A DNA stretch of 64,000 bases from positions 171,992 to 235,991 of the forward strand of contig JAOPYE010000014.1 of NCBI GenBank assembly GCA_025964775.1. Reading direction: 5' to 3'. The notes beneath the pieces are model-generated. The model did not search any database, had not been told where the DNA came from, and saw only the letters and a program-made list of their open reading frames with translations. This document shows positions 44,108 through 53,527 of this stretch, one piece after another. The stretch is from Marmoricola sp. (GTDB lineage: Bacteria; Actinomycetota; Actinomycetes; Propionibacteriales; Nocardioidaceae). Made by a program: the position numbers and the translations under genes. Positions within the stretch are counted from its first letter, which is position 1. Each line of letters starts with the position of its first letter.

Positions 44108-45046
44108 TCAGGACTTCATCGGCTCGAGCGTGAGCAGGGTCGCTTCGGGTCGGCAGCAGAACCTCAGCTGGGCATACGGGGAGGTCCCGGCCCCCGCCGA
44201 GACATGCAGCCAGGACGACCCGGGGTCGCCCGGCCTCGAGTCGGCCGGATGCCGGTGCAGGCCCTTGGCACGCGCCGGTTCGAGGTCGCAGTTGGTCACG
44301 ATCGCACCCTTGAACGGCAGGCAGAGCTGGCCGCCGTGGGTATGGCCGGCGAAGGTGATGTCGTAGCCGTCGGCTGCGTACTGGTCGAGCACCCGCAGGT
44401 ACGGCGCGTGGGCGACACCGATGCGCAGGGCCGCCTCGACGGGTGCCGGCCCGGCCACGGTTTCCAGGTCGTCGTACTCCAGGTGCGGGTCGTCGACGCC
44501 GACGAACGCCAGCTCGTTGCCGTTGACCTCGAGCCGACCGGAGGTGTTCGTCAGGTCGAGCCAGCCCTTGGACAGCTGGGCCTTGAGCTCGTCGAACGGC
44601 AGCTTCGGCGTGATCGTGTTGCGTTCGCCGTCGTCGGGGCGCAGGTACCAGAGCGGGTTGCGCATCTTGGGCGCGAAGTAGTCGTTGGAGCCGAGCACGA
44701 AGACGCCGGGGACGTCGCGCAGCGGACCGAACGCCTCCAGCAGCGGCTCGACGGACTCCATGTGCGCGAGGTTGTCGCCGGTGTTGATGACCAGGTCCGG
44801 CTCGAGGTCGGCCAGCGAGGCGATCCAGCGGCGCTTGCGACCCTGGCTCGGGGTCAGGTGCAGGTCGCTCATGTGCAGCACCCGGATCGGTGCGGCGCCG
44901 GGCGGCAGGATCGGGACCGAGACCTTGCGGACGGTGAAGTTGCGCACCTCGATCCCGGCGGCGTACCCGATGCCGGCGACCCCTGCGAGCGCGCCCACTC
45001 CGATGATGCGGGCGACCGCTGAGCGGGTCGGAGAGGGGAAAGCCAT
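44108..45046 (-). CDS. Membrane-anchored metallophosphoesterase
   Basis: A 312-residue calcineurin-like phosphoesterase with an N-terminal hydrophobic segment (IIGVGALAGVAGIGYAAGIEV). Metal-binding motifs are HMSDLHL near 60, NTGDNL near 88, GSNDYF near 119 and GHTHGGQ near 242, complete for the YkuE-like family that may act on lipids or envelope phosphates. ATG 45046 is preferred over ATG 45064. Divergent from the GatB/YqeY gene. Confidence 0.85.
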   Translation of the reverse strand: MAFPSPTRSAVARIIGVGALAGVAGIGYAAGIEVRNFTVRKVSVPILPPGAAPIRVLHMSDLHLTPSQGRKRRWIASLADLEPDLVINTGDNLAHMESVEPLLEAFGPLRDVPGVFVLGSNDYFAPKMRNPLWYLRPDDGERNTITPKLPFDELKAQLSKGWLDLTNTSGRLEVNGNELAFVGVDDPHLEYDDLETVAGPAPVEAALRIGVAHAPYLRVLDQYAADGYDITFAGHTHGGQLCLPFKGAIVTNCDLEPARAKGLHRHPADSRPGDPGSSWLHVSAGAGTSPYAQLRFCCRPEATLLTLEPMKS

Positions 45047-45072
45047 GTGACAAGGCTGCCACAATGGGGCAC

Positions 45073-45531
45073 ATGAGCGAGTTGAAGGACCGTTTGCGAG
45101 CTGACCTCACCACCGCGATCAAGGCACGTGACGAGGTGACGTCCTCGACCCTGCGGATGGTGCTGACCTCGGTCACCAACGCCGAGGTCTCCGGCAAGGA
45201 GGCGCGTGAGCTCACCGACGAGGACATCCTCACCGTGCTGGGCAGCGAGGGGAAGAAGCGCCGCGAAGCCGCTGAGGCGTTCGACGCCGCCGGCCGCGCC
45301 GCCCAGGCCGACAAGGAGCGAGCCGAGGCGGCGGTGATCGCCGGCTACCTGCCTGAGCAGCTCTCTGCCGAGGACATCGCAGCGCTGGTCGCCGACGCGA
45401 TCGCCCAGAGCGGTGCGGCCGAGCTCGGCCCGCGCGGGATCGGTGCCGTGATGGGCATCGTCTCGCCGCAGGTCAAGGGTCGCGCCGACGGAGGCGTCGT
45501 CGCCGCGGAGGTGCGACGCCAGCTCGCCTAG
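45073..45531 (+). CDS. GatB/YqeY domain protein
   Basis: A 152-residue protein of the YqeY family (MSELKDRLRADLTTAIKARDEVTSSTLRMVLTSVTNAEV ... GYLPEQLSAEDIAALVADAI), related to the tail domain of the GatB amidotransferase subunit. Its biochemical role is unsettled; a tRNA-related role is suggested by the homology. It lies 26 bases before the divergent metallophosphoesterase start and converges with the PBP gene. Confidence 0.83.
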   Translation: MSELKDRLRADLTTAIKARDEVTSSTLRMVLTSVTNAEVSGKEARELTDEDILTVLGSEGKKRREAAEAFDAAGRAAQADKERAEAAVIAGYLPEQLSAEDIAALVADAIAQSGAAELGPRGIGAVMGIVSPQVKGRADGGVVAAEVRRQLA

Positions 45532-45543
45532 CCGGCTGAGGCG

Positions 45544-47868
45544 CTAATGGCCGTGTCCGTGGCCCTTGCCGTTCCCCGGCCCGGGCCCCGGGTTGGCGGG
45601 TGGCTGCACCCCGGCGCCCTGCAGGTTCGAGCTGGTCAGGGTGACGGTCGAGCCGCTGGCGGCCATGGACCCGGCAGCAGGGCTCATCGCGACGACGGTG
45701 CCGTTGCGTGAGCCGAACAGCGCCACCGAGAAGCCCTGGCCGGCTAGCTGGCTGATGGCGTCGTTGACCGACAGCCCGATGACGTCCGGCATCGCGACGA
45801 GCACCTTGATCGGCGAGATCGGCACCGGAGGGACGAAGTTGAGGTTGGGCAGCAGGTCCTCGATCGCGCGCATCGCATCGGCCCACATCGGACCGGCCGT
45901 GGTCGACCCGTGGGCAGTGGCGACGTACTGACCGCCGACGGTCTGACCGTTCAGCGTGATCGGCTGGCCCTCCTGGTTGGCGCCGGCGATCATCGAGACG
46001 GTGGCGATCGCCGGTGTGTAGCCGTCGAACCAGACCGCCTTGTTGCTGTCGATGGTTCCGGTCTTGCCGGCCGAGGGCTTGTCGAGGACGAGGGCCTGTC
46101 CGAAGCCGCCCGGCTTCATGACCCCCTTCAGGATGTCGTTGATGGTGTCAGCGGTGTTCTGGGCCATCACCTGCTTGCACTGGGCCGGGTAGTTCTTGAA
46201 GACCCGCCCCTCGGCGTTGAGGATCTGGCTCACCGGACGGTTGGCGCAGTGCAGGCCGCGGGCCGCGACGGTCGCGTAGGCGCCGGCCATCTCGAGCGGG
46301 CTGACGTCGGCGATGCCGAGGGTGAAGCTCGGTACCCGCTGGATGGCCGGGTTCCCGAGGTCGACGCCCATCGCCTGCGCCATCGCGTACGGCTTGCAGA
46401 TCCCGGTCTTCTTCTCGAGCTGGGCGTAGAACGTGTTCACCGACAGCTGGGTGCCGGTGTACATGTTCATGTAGCCGTTGGTGGTGGAGTTGTTGACGTT
46501 CCAGTCCGAGTAGCTGGGGTAGGGACCGTTGCAGTCGGCGTACTCGTTCTGCGGGATGTTCAGGGTCTGCGGGGACTGGAAGGAGGTGCTCGTCGGAAGA
46601 CCGTCCTCCAGGGCGGTTGCCAGCACGAAGAGCTTGAACGTGGAGCCGGCCTGGAAGCCGTTGGAGTCGCCGTACTTGCTGTCGACGACGTAGTTGAGGA
46701 AGGTCTGGCCCTTCTTCTTCAACCGGCCCATCGGCCTGGACTGACTGATCGCGAGCACCTCGCCGGTCCCGGGCTTGACCATCGCGAGCGCACCGATCGC
46801 ACTGTCGGTCGGCCGGACGTGCGCCGCGGTGGCATGGTCGGCCGCCCGCTGGAAGGCCATGTTCAGCGTCGTCTTGATCGTCAGGCCGCCGTCGTTGAGC
46901 AGCTGCTGGCGCTCGTCCACGGTCTTGCCCAAGGACGGGTCGGCGAGCAGGTAGCGGCGCACGTAGTCGCAGAAGAAGGCCGCCTTGGAGCCCAGGCAGC
47001 CGTTGCTGGTCGGCGTGACGTTGAGGTTCAGCGGCGACCCGACGATCCGGTCGGCGTCGCTCTTGGTGATGATGTTGAGCTGCTGCATCCGCTCGATCAC
47101 CGTGTCGCGGCGCTGCATCGCCGCGCCCGGGAAGATCGTCGGGTCGTACCCGGCGGGGTTCTTCACCAACCCGGCGAGCAAGGCGGCCTGCGGCAGGGTC
47201 AGCGCGCTGGCGTCGACCCCGAAGTAGTGCTTGGCAGCCGACTGGATCCCGTAGGCGCCGGCACCGAAGTACGCGATGTTGAGGTAGCGCTCGAGGATCC
47301 AGTCCTTCGAGTACTTGTGCTCGAAGCCGATCGCGTACCGGAGCTCCTGGATCTTGCGCTGGTAGTTGTCCGCGATCGCCGCCCGCCGCTGGGCCTCGGT
47401 GGTGGCCTGGTTGACCAGGGTCATCTTGACCATCTGCTGCGTGATCGAGGAGCCGCCCTGCGTCGAGCCGTCACCGGTCTGGTTGTTCAGGAAGGCGCGC
47501 AGCGTGCCCTTCAGGTCGATCGCGCCGTGCTGGTAGAACCGGTAGTCCTCGATCGCGACGATCGCCTTGCGCATGATCGGGGCGACAGCGCTGAGGGGAA
47601 CGTTGACGCGGTTCTGGTCGTAGAAGGTGGTGATCAGCTTGCCGCTCGAGTCGAGGACCCGGGTCCGCTGGGCGAGCGGATTGGCCCGAAGCTCCTCGGG
47701 CAGGTCCTTCACGCTGCGCGACAGCGACTTCGCGCCCACGCCGAGCGCACCGGCGAACGGGATCGCCAGGCCGGCCACCAGGAGGCCCATCAAGGCAGAC
47801 AGCGCGACGATGACCGCCAGGTGGGAGGTCACGTCACTGAAGGTCAGCCGACCCGGGGGCTTCTGCAT
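45544..47868 (-). CDS. ponA2: Bifunctional penicillin-binding protein with PASTA domain (PonA2-like)
   Basis: A 774-residue class A PBP that polymerises and crosslinks peptidoglycan. The transmembrane helix is at about 17-45. The GT51 transglycosylase has catalytic Glu in EDYRFYQHG (107) and GGSSITQQMVK. The transpeptidase has SxxK in GSTFKLF near 410, SVN near 460 and KTGT near 600. One PASTA domain follows (PDVIGLSVNDAISQLAGQGFSV, about 695-755), then a Gly/His-rich tail. PBP-whiB4-ArsA pair gene order matches mycobacterial Rv3682-Rv3679, supporting the ponA2 name. Confidence 0.9.
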   Translation of the reverse strand: MQKPPGRLTFSDVTSHLAVIVALSALMGLLVAGLAIPFAGALGVGAKSLSRSVKDLPEELRANPLAQRTRVLDSSGKLITTFYDQNRVNVPLSAVAPIMRKAIVAIEDYRFYQHGAIDLKGTLRAFLNNQTGDGSTQGGSSITQQMVKMTLVNQATTEAQRRAAIADNYQRKIQELRYAIGFEHKYSKDWILERYLNIAYFGAGAYGIQSAAKHYFGVDASALTLPQAALLAGLVKNPAGYDPTIFPGAAMQRRDTVIERMQQLNIITKSDADRIVGSPLNLNVTPTSNGCLGSKAAFFCDYVRRYLLADPSLGKTVDERQQLLNDGGLTIKTTLNMAFQRAADHATAAHVRPTDSAIGALAMVKPGTGEVLAISQSRPMGRLKKKGQTFLNYVVDSKYGDSNGFQAGSTFKLFVLATALEDGLPTSTSFQSPQTLNIPQNEYADCNGPYPSYSDWNVNNSTTNGYMNMYTGTQLSVNTFYAQLEKKTGICKPYAMAQAMGVDLGNPAIQRVPSFTLGIADVSPLEMAGAYATVAARGLHCANRPVSQILNAEGRVFKNYPAQCKQVMAQNTADTINDILKGVMKPGGFGQALVLDKPSAGKTGTIDSNKAVWFDGYTPAIATVSMIAGANQEGQPITLNGQTVGGQYVATAHGSTTAGPMWADAMRAIEDLLPNLNFVPPVPISPIKVLVAMPDVIGLSVNDAISQLAGQGFSVALFGSRNGTVVAMSPAAGSMAASGSTVTLTSSNLQGAGVQPPANPGPGPGNGKGHGHGH

Positions 47869-47972
47869 GGGGGCCAGTCTAGAGGCGCGACGGTGACGGC
47901 CCGCGTGCCGCCCGGCGAGGTCCTGGTACGTACCACCGCTGCATGCCCCACTACCAGAGTGACTAGTCCTTA

Positions 47973-47988
47973 TGGCCCAGATAGGCCA
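47973..47988. promoter_or_regulatory. Palindrome in ponA2-whiB4 divergent region
   Basis: TGGCC-CAGATA-GGCCA, 5-base arms, in the 237-base gap between the two divergent genes. It may be an operator for either. A GGTACGTACC palindrome also lies upstream near 47925-47935. Neither can be assigned. Confidence 0.3.
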
Positions 47989-48105
47989 GTGCGATTCGGC
48001 ACGTTTGGACCTGTTCCGAGACGGCTGAGAACCTTAAGTTTCGTTATGTGGGGGGACTGGTCTAGCTGGCCAGAGACCACGGGTGTCATCAATGGGGGTT
48101 TCATC

Positions 48106-48405
48106 ATGACTTGGAACGATGAATGGGCTGCGTCCGCAACGTGTCAGAAGTCGCGGCCAGATGAGTTGTTCGTCCGGGGGGCCGAACAGCACAAGGCGAA
48201 GGTCGTGTGCTCGTCCTGTCCGGTTCGTGCCGAATGTCTGGCGGAGGCGCTGGACAACCGGATCGAGTGGGGTGTCTGGGGCGGCATGACCGAGCGCGAA
48301 CGTCGGGCGGTGCTGCGCAAGCGGCCCAATGTGACGTCGTGGCGGTCGCTGTTGTCGGCGGCCAAGGACGCACACCTGGAAGCGACACAGGCCGCTTCTG
48401 CCTGA
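48106..48405 (+). CDS. whiB4: WhiB-family iron-sulfur regulator (WhiB4/WblA type)
   Basis: A 99-residue 4Fe-4S protein. The cluster ligands are Cys13, Cys35, Cys38 and Cys44 (CSSCPVRAEC), the GVWGG turn is at 56-60, and a basic tail (RERRAVLRKRPNV) contacts DNA or sigma factor. LDNRIEWGVWGGMTERERRA and the WRSLL ending resemble WblA/WhiB4, which control development and oxidative-stress response. ATG 48106 has GGGGG about 7 bases upstream; an in-frame ATG at 48046 would add 20 residues. It sits between ponA2 and the ATPase pair as in mycobacteria. Confidence 0.88.
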   Translation: MTWNDEWAASATCQKSRPDELFVRGAEQHKAKVVCSSCPVRAECLAEALDNRIEWGVWGGMTERERRAVLRKRPNVTSWRSLLSAAKDAHLEATQAASA

Positions 48406-48420
48406 GCCGAAGGGCTCTGG

Positions 48421-49662
48421 TCAGGCTGTGGCCTGCCCCGGTTCGCTGAGCAATTGCCCGATGTGACGCAGGCCGTCCAGATCGTGCACGTCGCTCGGCA
48501 GGGCCGGCAGGACCACGGTGCGCACGTGGGGGTGCGCCGTGGCGAACCTGCTGCGCAGTCGCGCCTCCCGTTCGACGATGAGCTTGCGGTCGGCGTGCAG
48601 TCGCAGGAGCCCGGCCGTCATCCGTGACGTCGGATCGGTGGCGTCACGCAGCTGCTCGTAGCCCGACATTGCTGCGGCCGCGCTCAGAGGTCCGCCGGGA
48701 TCGCTGCTCGCGCGGTTGACGACGAGTCCTGCCAGCGGCATCTGCTCGGCACTGAGTCGCTCGACGAAGTACGCCGCCTCGCGCAAGGCATCCGGCTCGG
48801 GTGCGGCGACCACCAGGAACGCCGTCCCGGGCGCCTGGAGGAGCTCGAAGGTCCGCTGCGCGCGTTGGCGGAAGCCGCCGAAGAGTGTGTCGAACGCCGA
48901 GACGAACGCCTGCATGTCCGAGAGCACCTGGCCTCCGACGATCGTGGTGACCGCCTTGGTGACCAGCCCGAACCCGGCCGTCATCAGCTTGGCGGGGCCG
49001 CGGGCCGGAGCCAGCAGCAGCTTCATGAACCTGCCGTCCAGGAAGCTGGAGAGTCGCTCCGGTGCATCGAGGAAGTCCAGGGCGCTGCGCGACGGGGGCG
49101 TGTCGACCACGATCAGGTCCCAGCGCCCCGAGGAGCGCGCGTCCTTGTCGAGCTGCCCCAGTTTCTCCATCGCCATGTACTCCTGCGTGCCCGCGAACGA
49201 GCTCGAGACGGCGATGTAGAACGGGTTGTTGAGGATCGCGCTAGCCTTCTCCGGGCTTGCCTGGGACTCGACCACCTCGTCGAAGGTGCGCTTCATGTCG
49301 AGCATCATCGCGTCGAGGCTGCCGACCTTGTCGCCAGATCCGTTCGAACGCACGCCCGGGACCGGCCTGGGCGTGTTGTCGAGTGCCTCGATGCCCATCG
49401 ACTGCGCCAGCCGCCGGGCCGGGTCGATGGTGAGGACGACGACCTTGCGTCCACGTTCAGCGGCGCGCAGGGCGATCGCGGCCGACGTCGTCGTCTTGCC
49501 CACGCCGCCGGAGCCGCAGCACACGATGATGCGTTGCGAGGGATCGTCGATCAGGGCGTCGACATCGAGCTCGGCGATCGGTCCGGGTGACGACGTCATC
49601 GGGCCCACGCGTGCGGCCGTGCGCGAGCCGATGCGCTGCTGGGGACGGGCCGGGCCGCTCAT
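48421..49662 (-). CDS. ArsA-family anion-transporting ATPase, second subunit (Rv3680-like)
   Basis: A 413-residue P-loop ATPase. The deviant Walker A CGSGGVGKTTTSAA is near 50-60, TIDPARRLAQ follows, and VVDTPPSRSALDFLD is the switch II region. In mycobacteria the paired ATPases (Rv3679/Rv3680) form a heteromer linked to stress tolerance in host cells. The ATG overlaps the stop of its partner (ATGA), so expression is coupled. The frame stays open far upstream (to 51417), but that is shadow over the partner gene. Confidence 0.85.
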   Translation of the reverse strand: MSGPARPQQRIGSRTAARVGPMTSSPGPIAELDVDALIDDPSQRIIVCCGSGGVGKTTTSAAIALRAAERGRKVVVLTIDPARRLAQSMGIEALDNTPRPVPGVRSNGSGDKVGSLDAMMLDMKRTFDEVVESQASPEKASAILNNPFYIAVSSSFAGTQEYMAMEKLGQLDKDARSSGRWDLIVVDTPPSRSALDFLDAPERLSSFLDGRFMKLLLAPARGPAKLMTAGFGLVTKAVTTIVGGQVLSDMQAFVSAFDTLFGGFRQRAQRTFELLQAPGTAFLVVAAPEPDALREAAYFVERLSAEQMPLAGLVVNRASSDPGGPLSAAAAMSGYEQLRDATDPTSRMTAGLLRLHADRKLIVEREARLRSRFATAHPHVRTVVLPALPSDVHDLDGLRHIGQLLSEPGQATA

Positions 49663-50672
49663 GCCAGCCCCTGGTCGATCAGCGCGGCCGCGAGCTCGTA
49701 GAGCCCGGCCATGTCCGCACCGCCGGCGAGCTGCGGCAGCTCGTAGGTCGGTATGCCGATCTTGTCCACCAGCGCGCGCTGGGAGTCCTCGAGCCGACGG
49801 CGCTCGGCGTGATCGCGGCCCTCGGCGACCAGGGTCGGGACCAGGCTCATCGGCGCCTTGATCCCGGTCGTGCCGAGCACCTTGCCGATCGCCCGCGGAT
49901 CGACGGTGCCGTCGAGCAACGCGTCGCGCGCCTCGGCGTCGAGATCCTGGGGCCGGACCATGTTGACGATCACGCCACCGACCGGCATGCCGGCTTTGCT
50001 GAGCTCGGCGACACCGTCGGCGGTCTCCTGGACCGGCATCTCCTCGAGCACGGTGACCAGCTGGATCGCCGTACGGGCGGAGCGGAGCAGGGTGGTCACG
50101 GTGTCGGCCTGGGTCTTGATCGGGCCGACCTTTGCGAGACCGGCGAGCTCGTTGTTGACGTTGAGGAACTGGGTGATCCGCCCGGTCGGCGGTGCGTCCA
50201 GCACGATCGCGTCGTAGGTGCGGGCGCCGCGGTTGCGGGAGTTGCGCTGCGCAGCCTCGTAGACCTTGCCGGTCAGCAGGACGTCGCGAACACCCGGCGC
50301 GATCGTGGTGGCGAAGTCGATCACGCCGAACCGGTCCAGCGCCTTGCCGGCACGTCCCAGCCGGTAGTACATCGCGAGGTACTCCAGCAGCGCGGACTCG
50401 GCATCGATCGCCAGCGCGTAGAGATTGCCGTGCCCGGCCTCGCTGGCCCGGGCGAGCAGTCGTTCCTCGTACGGCAGCGGCGGTACGTCGAACATCTGCG
50501 CGATGCCCTGACGGCCCTCGACCTCGCAGAGCAGCACGGTCTTGCCGCGAGACGCCAGGGCCAGCGCCAGGCTCGCGGCGACCGTCGACTTCCCGGTGCC
50601 GCCCTTGCCCGTCACGATGTGCAACTGGACCTTCGGGAAGTCCCCGAGAGGACTGCCGGTCGCCTCTGCCAT
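49659..50672 (-). CDS. ArsA-family anion-transporting ATPase, first subunit (Rv3679-like)
   Basis: A 337-residue P-loop ATPase with Walker A VTGKGGTGKSTVAASLALALA near 20-40, EVEGRQGIAQMFD and VLDAPPTGRITQFLNV. It pairs with the following gene through a 4-base ATGA overlap. Neither subunit has the ArsA metal-binding cysteines, so arsenite specificity should not be assumed. Confidence 0.87.
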   Translation of the reverse strand: MAEATGSPLGDFPKVQLHIVTGKGGTGKSTVAASLALALASRGKTVLLCEVEGRQGIAQMFDVPPLPYEERLLARASEAGHGNLYALAIDAESALLEYLAMYYRLGRAGKALDRFGVIDFATTIAPGVRDVLLTGKVYEAAQRNSRNRGARTYDAIVLDAPPTGRITQFLNVNNELAGLAKVGPIKTQADTVTTLLRSARTAIQLVTVLEEMPVQETADGVAELSKAGMPVGGVIVNMVRPQDLDAEARDALLDGTVDPRAIGKVLGTTGIKAPMSLVPTLVAEGRDHAERRRLEDSQRALVDKIGIPTYELPQLAGGADMAGLYELAAALIDQGLA

Positions 50673-50751
50673 GGCCGAAGCCTAGACGTGCCCGGCCGGG
50701 TGCCCCAGCATGCGAACATTGGCGTCGGTGTCGGGGATCGGGAGGCGGAGC

Positions 50752-51552
50752 ATGGACAAGGTCGTGGAGAGCGCTGCAACAGCGGTCGCGGACATCCCGA
50801 GCGGGGCGACCCTCGCGGTCGGTGGTTTCGGACTCTGCGGCATCCCGTCTGTGCTCATCGACGCCATCCTGGCGGCCGGTGTCACGGACCTCGAGGCGAT
50901 CTCCAACAACTGCGGGGTCGACGAGTGGGGGCTGGGCCGGCTGCTGTTCGAGAAGCGGCTGCGCCGGATGGTTTCGTCGTACGTGGGTGAGAACAAGGAG
51001 TTCGCGCGCCAGTTCCTCACCGGAGAGCTGGAGGTCGAGCTGAATCCGCAGGGCACGCTGGCGGAGCGGATGCGTGCCGGCGGGTCCGGGATCGCAGCGT
51101 TCTTCACCGCGACCGGTGGCGGCACCCAGGTGGCCGAGGGTGGCCTGCCCTGGAGGTACGCCGAGGATGGTTCGATCGCGCTCGCGTCGCCGCCCAAGGA
51201 GACTCGTACCTTCGATGGCCGTGAGTACGTCCTGGAGACCGCGCTCAAGGCGGACTTCGGTCTGGTCCGGGCCTGGAAGGGCGACCGCCACGGCAATCTC
51301 GTCTATCGCGATTCGGCGCGCAACTTCAACCCGCTCGCGGCGATGTGCGGCCGGGTGACCATCGCTGAGGTCGAGCACCTCGTGGAACCGGGCGAGATCG
51401 GCCCTGACGACGTGCACACGCCGGGGGTCTACGTGCAGCGGGTGGTCGAGCTGACCCCCGAAGAAGCGGCCGACAAGCGGATCGAGAAGCGCACCCTTCG
51501 AGACGCCTCGTCCCTCGGCTCCTCAGGACAGGCGGGGGGCGACAAGGAATGA
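50752..51552 (+). CDS. scoA: 3-oxoacid CoA-transferase subunit A
   Basis: A 266-residue alpha subunit of a succinyl-CoA:3-ketoacid (or related) CoA-transferase. [19 protein letters not shown] near 18-36 is the CoA-transferase 1 signature; [13 protein letters not shown] and [26 protein letters not shown] follow. ATG 50752 has GGAGG 8 bases upstream. The last 20 or so residues ([16 protein letters not shown]) are encoded by a REP-like insertion and are unlike the family. The stop overlaps scoB as ATGA. Confidence 0.9.
   Translation: MDKVVESAATAVADIPSGATLAVGGFGLCGIPSVLIDAILAAGVTDLEAISNNCGVDEWGLGRLLFEKRLRRMVSSYVGENKEFARQFLTGELEVELNPQGTLAERMRAGGSGIAAFFTATGGGTQVAEGGLPWRYAEDGSIALASPPKETRTFDGREYVLETALKADFGLVRAWKGDRHGNLVYRDSARNFNPLAAMCGRVTIAEVEHLVEPGEIGPDDVHTPGVYVQRVVELTPEEAADKRIEKRTLRDASSLGSSGQAGGDKE
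51497..51536 (+). repeat. REP-like unit inside the 3' end of scoA
   Basis: CCCTTCGAGACGCC ... CTCCTCAGGACAGGC matches the dispersed units at 4820-4894 in beginning and end. It is read through in frame and replaces the normal C-terminus of the alpha subunit, ending 13 bases before the scoB start. Confidence 0.55.
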
Positions 51553-52181
51553 GCTGGACCCGCGAACAGATGGCGGCGCGTGCGGCCTCCGAACTGACCG
51601 ACGGCAGCTACGTGAACCTCGGCATCGGACTGCCGACCCTGGTGCCGAACTACGTCGCCGACGACGTCGAGCTGGTGCTCCAGTCCGAGAACGGAATCCT
51701 CGGCGTCGGCCCCTACCCGTTCGAGGGTGAGGAGGACGCCGACCTGATCAACGCCGGCAAGGAGACCGTCACCGTCCGGCGTGGCGCCTCGTTCTTCGAC
51801 TCGGCCACCAGTTTCGGGATGATCCGTGGCGGCAAGATCGACGCCGCGATCCTCGGTGCGATGCAGGTCTCGGCCGCCGGCGACATCGCCAACTGGATGA
51901 TCCCCGGCAAGATGGTCAAGGGCATGGGCGGTGCGATGGACCTGGTCCACGGCGCGAAGCGGGTCATCGTGCTGATGGAGCACGTGAGCAAGGACGGCGA
52001 GTACAAGATCGTCAACGAGTGCTCGTTGCCCTACACCGGTCGGGGAGTGGTCCAGCGGATCATCACCGACCTCTGCGTCCTCGATGTCACCCCGGACGGC
52101 CTGACGCTCGTCGAGCTTGCTCCGGACGTCAGCCTGGAGGACGTACGCCGGCAGACCGAGCCGCCGGTCAGCGAGGGCTGA
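51549..52181 (+). CDS. scoB: 3-oxoacid CoA-transferase subunit B
   Basis: A 210-residue beta subunit carrying the catalytic glutamate in QSENGILG (Glu47), with [16 protein letters not shown] before it and [31 protein letters not shown] after, all standard for the family. It makes acetoacetyl-CoA or a similar acyl-CoA from the free acid, using succinyl-CoA. Coupled to scoA by ATGA. The 3' end overlaps the convergent esterase gene by 14 bases. Confidence 0.92.
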   Translation: MSWTREQMAARAASELTDGSYVNLGIGLPTLVPNYVADDVELVLQSENGILGVGPYPFEGEEDADLINAGKETVTVRRGASFFDSATSFGMIRGGKIDAAILGAMQVSAAGDIANWMIPGKMVKGMGGAMDLVHGAKRVIVLMEHVSKDGEYKIVNECSLPYTGRGVVQRIITDLCVLDVTPDGLTLVELAPDVSLEDVRRQTEPPVSEG

Positions 52182-52890
52182 GCGCCCGCACGACCGCGGC
52201 CCAGGCCGGCGTCGTCGGGTCCAGGAACTCGAAGTGGCCGGTACCGCGGAGCTCGGTGAGGTGCGCCCACGGGTGCGCAGCAACGAATCGACGAGCAAGG
52301 TCGATCGGGACTGTCTCGTCCTCGACGCCGTGCACCAGCTCGACCCTGGCCGACGGTCCGTCGATCAGCAGCGTCATCGGGTCGGCCTCGGCCAACGCCG
52401 TCCCGTCGAGCAGTGCTGCCACCGCGCCACCACCGAGGTGCAGCTCGTCGGCGTACGACAGGTCGCACACCGACGCGAGCGCGACCACGGTGTCGAACTC
52501 GATCGGCAGCGGTCTGCTGAGCAGCCACAGGGCCAGCTGGCCGCCGGCAGAGTGTCCGGTCATCGTGGCGCGGTCCCAGCCCAGACCAAGCTCCGCTGCC
52601 AGCCCGGGCAACGCGGTCACCGCGATCTGGACGTCGTGGGCTGTGGTCGGCCAGCCGCCACCACCGCCGACGCGGCGGTACTCCGGCGTCGCCACCAGGA
52701 AGCCGGCTTCGGCCAGCGACCGCGCCTGCGCGCGGGTGTGGGTCCGGTCGTACTGCTGTTTCCAGAAACCGCCGTGGACCAGCACGACCAGCGTCCCGTT
52801 GGGGACCTGGGGAAGGTGCAGGTCGATGACCGCGAGCTCGTGCTCGGCGTACCGGACGACGGCGTCGGGAAGCAGGTCTGTCACGGTCAC
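52168..52890 (-). CDS. Alpha/beta hydrolase, esterase type
   Basis: A 240-residue hydrolase with the [11 protein letters not shown] oxyanion segment near 40-50, nucleophile elbow [10 protein letters not shown] near 116, an Asp in HGVEDETVP and His in GTGHFEF. The HGGFW motif is like that of kynurenine-formamidase/BD-FAE esterases. Substrate unknown. The start is GTG 52890. Convergent with scoB, divergent from the DUF4177-RidA operon. Confidence 0.8.
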   Translation of the reverse strand: MTVTDLLPDAVVRYAEHELAVIDLHLPQVPNGTLVVLVHGGFWKQQYDRTHTRAQARSLAEAGFLVATPEYRRVGGGGGWPTTAHDVQIAVTALPGLAAELGLGWDRATMTGHSAGGQLALWLLSRPLPIEFDTVVALASVCDLSYADELHLGGGAVAALLDGTALAEADPMTLLIDGPSARVELVHGVEDETVPIDLARRFVAAHPWAHLTELRGTGHFEFLDPTTPAWAAVVRALSPR

Positions 52891-52913
52891 CGGCCCAGAC
52901 TAGAGTCATCCCC

Positions 52914-53069
52914 ATGAACAAATGGGAGTACCAGGTGGCGCCGATCCCGCTCCACAACGAGACTTTGATGCTCAACAACTTCGGTCAGGACGGCTGGGAG
53001 CTCGTCCATATCGAGAAGAGCGAGCAGGGCGGCCTGATCGCGTTCCTCAAGCGCCCGCAGGCCTCCTGA
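52914..53069 (+). CDS. DUF4177 small protein
   Basis: A 51-residue protein starting MNKWEYQVAPIPLHNE, with GQDGWELVHIE and ending FLKRPQAS, the DUF4177 pattern. A -10-like TAGAGT at 52901-52906 ends 7 bases before the ATG, so the operon mRNA is probably leaderless and this gene opens it. Its stop overlaps the RidA start by one base. A similarly small gene accompanies the mycobacterial RidA-like gene (Rv3678A, from memory). Function unknown. Confidence 0.75.
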   Translation: MNKWEYQVAPIPLHNETLMLNNFGQDGWELVHIEKSEQGGLIAFLKRPQAS

Positions 53070-53527
53070 TGGCCACCCCGGAGGAGCGCCTCGCCGAGCT
53101 GGGGCTCAGCGTTCCGGAGGTCGCGAAGCCGGTCGCGGCGTACATCCCCGCGGTGCGGTCGGGCAACCAGGTCTTCACCTCGGGCCAGCTCCCGATGCGC
53201 GACGGACAGCTGATGGCGACCGGCAAGGTCGGCGGCGAGATCTCGGTCGAGGAGGCCGTAGCCTGCGCGCAGCAGTGCGCCCTTAACGCGCTCGCCGCGA
53301 TCCGGGCTGAGCTCGGCGACCTCGGTGCGATCAAGCGGGTCGTCAAGGTCGTCTGCTTCGTCGCCTCGACCCCGGACTTCACCGGACAGCCGCAGGTGGC
53401 CAACGGTGTCTCCGAGCTGCTGGGCGAGGTCTTCGGCGACGCCGGTCGGCACGCTCGCTCGGCCGTCGGTGTCCCGGTCCTGCCCCTCGACGCGCCGGTC
53501 GAGGTCGAGATGATCGTCGAGATCTGA
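53069..53527 (+). CDS. RidA/YjgF-family protein
   Basis: A 152-residue member of the Rid family. It has SGNQVFTSGQLPMRDGQL near 29-46, the LGDLGAIKRVVKVVCFVASTPDF segment, and RSAVGVPVLPLDAPVEVEMIVE at the end, where RidA carries its key arginine. RidA proteins hydrolyse reactive enamine/imine intermediates, but subgroup members may differ. Overlaps the genes on both sides by single bases (TGATG), so it is within a tightly coupled operon. Confidence 0.87.
   Translation: MATPEERLAELGLSVPEVAKPVAAYIPAVRSGNQVFTSGQLPMRDGQLMATGKVGGEISVEEAVACAQQCALNALAAIRAELGDLGAIKRVVKVVCFVASTPDFTGQPQVANGVSELLGEVFGDAGRHARSAVGVPVLPLDAPVEVEMIVEI

Noticed and set aside
45910..48405. An 831-residue plus-strand open frame across the PBP gene
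   Set aside because: It is antisense to the well-supported ponA2 gene and has no family features over that part; only its last 99 residues, from 48106, are a real gene (whiB4).
48421..51417. A 998-residue minus-strand open frame
   Set aside because: High-GC read-through: the C-terminal 413 residues are the second ATPase, and the upstream part is out of frame with, and overlaps, the first ATPase and the opposite-strand scoA gene.
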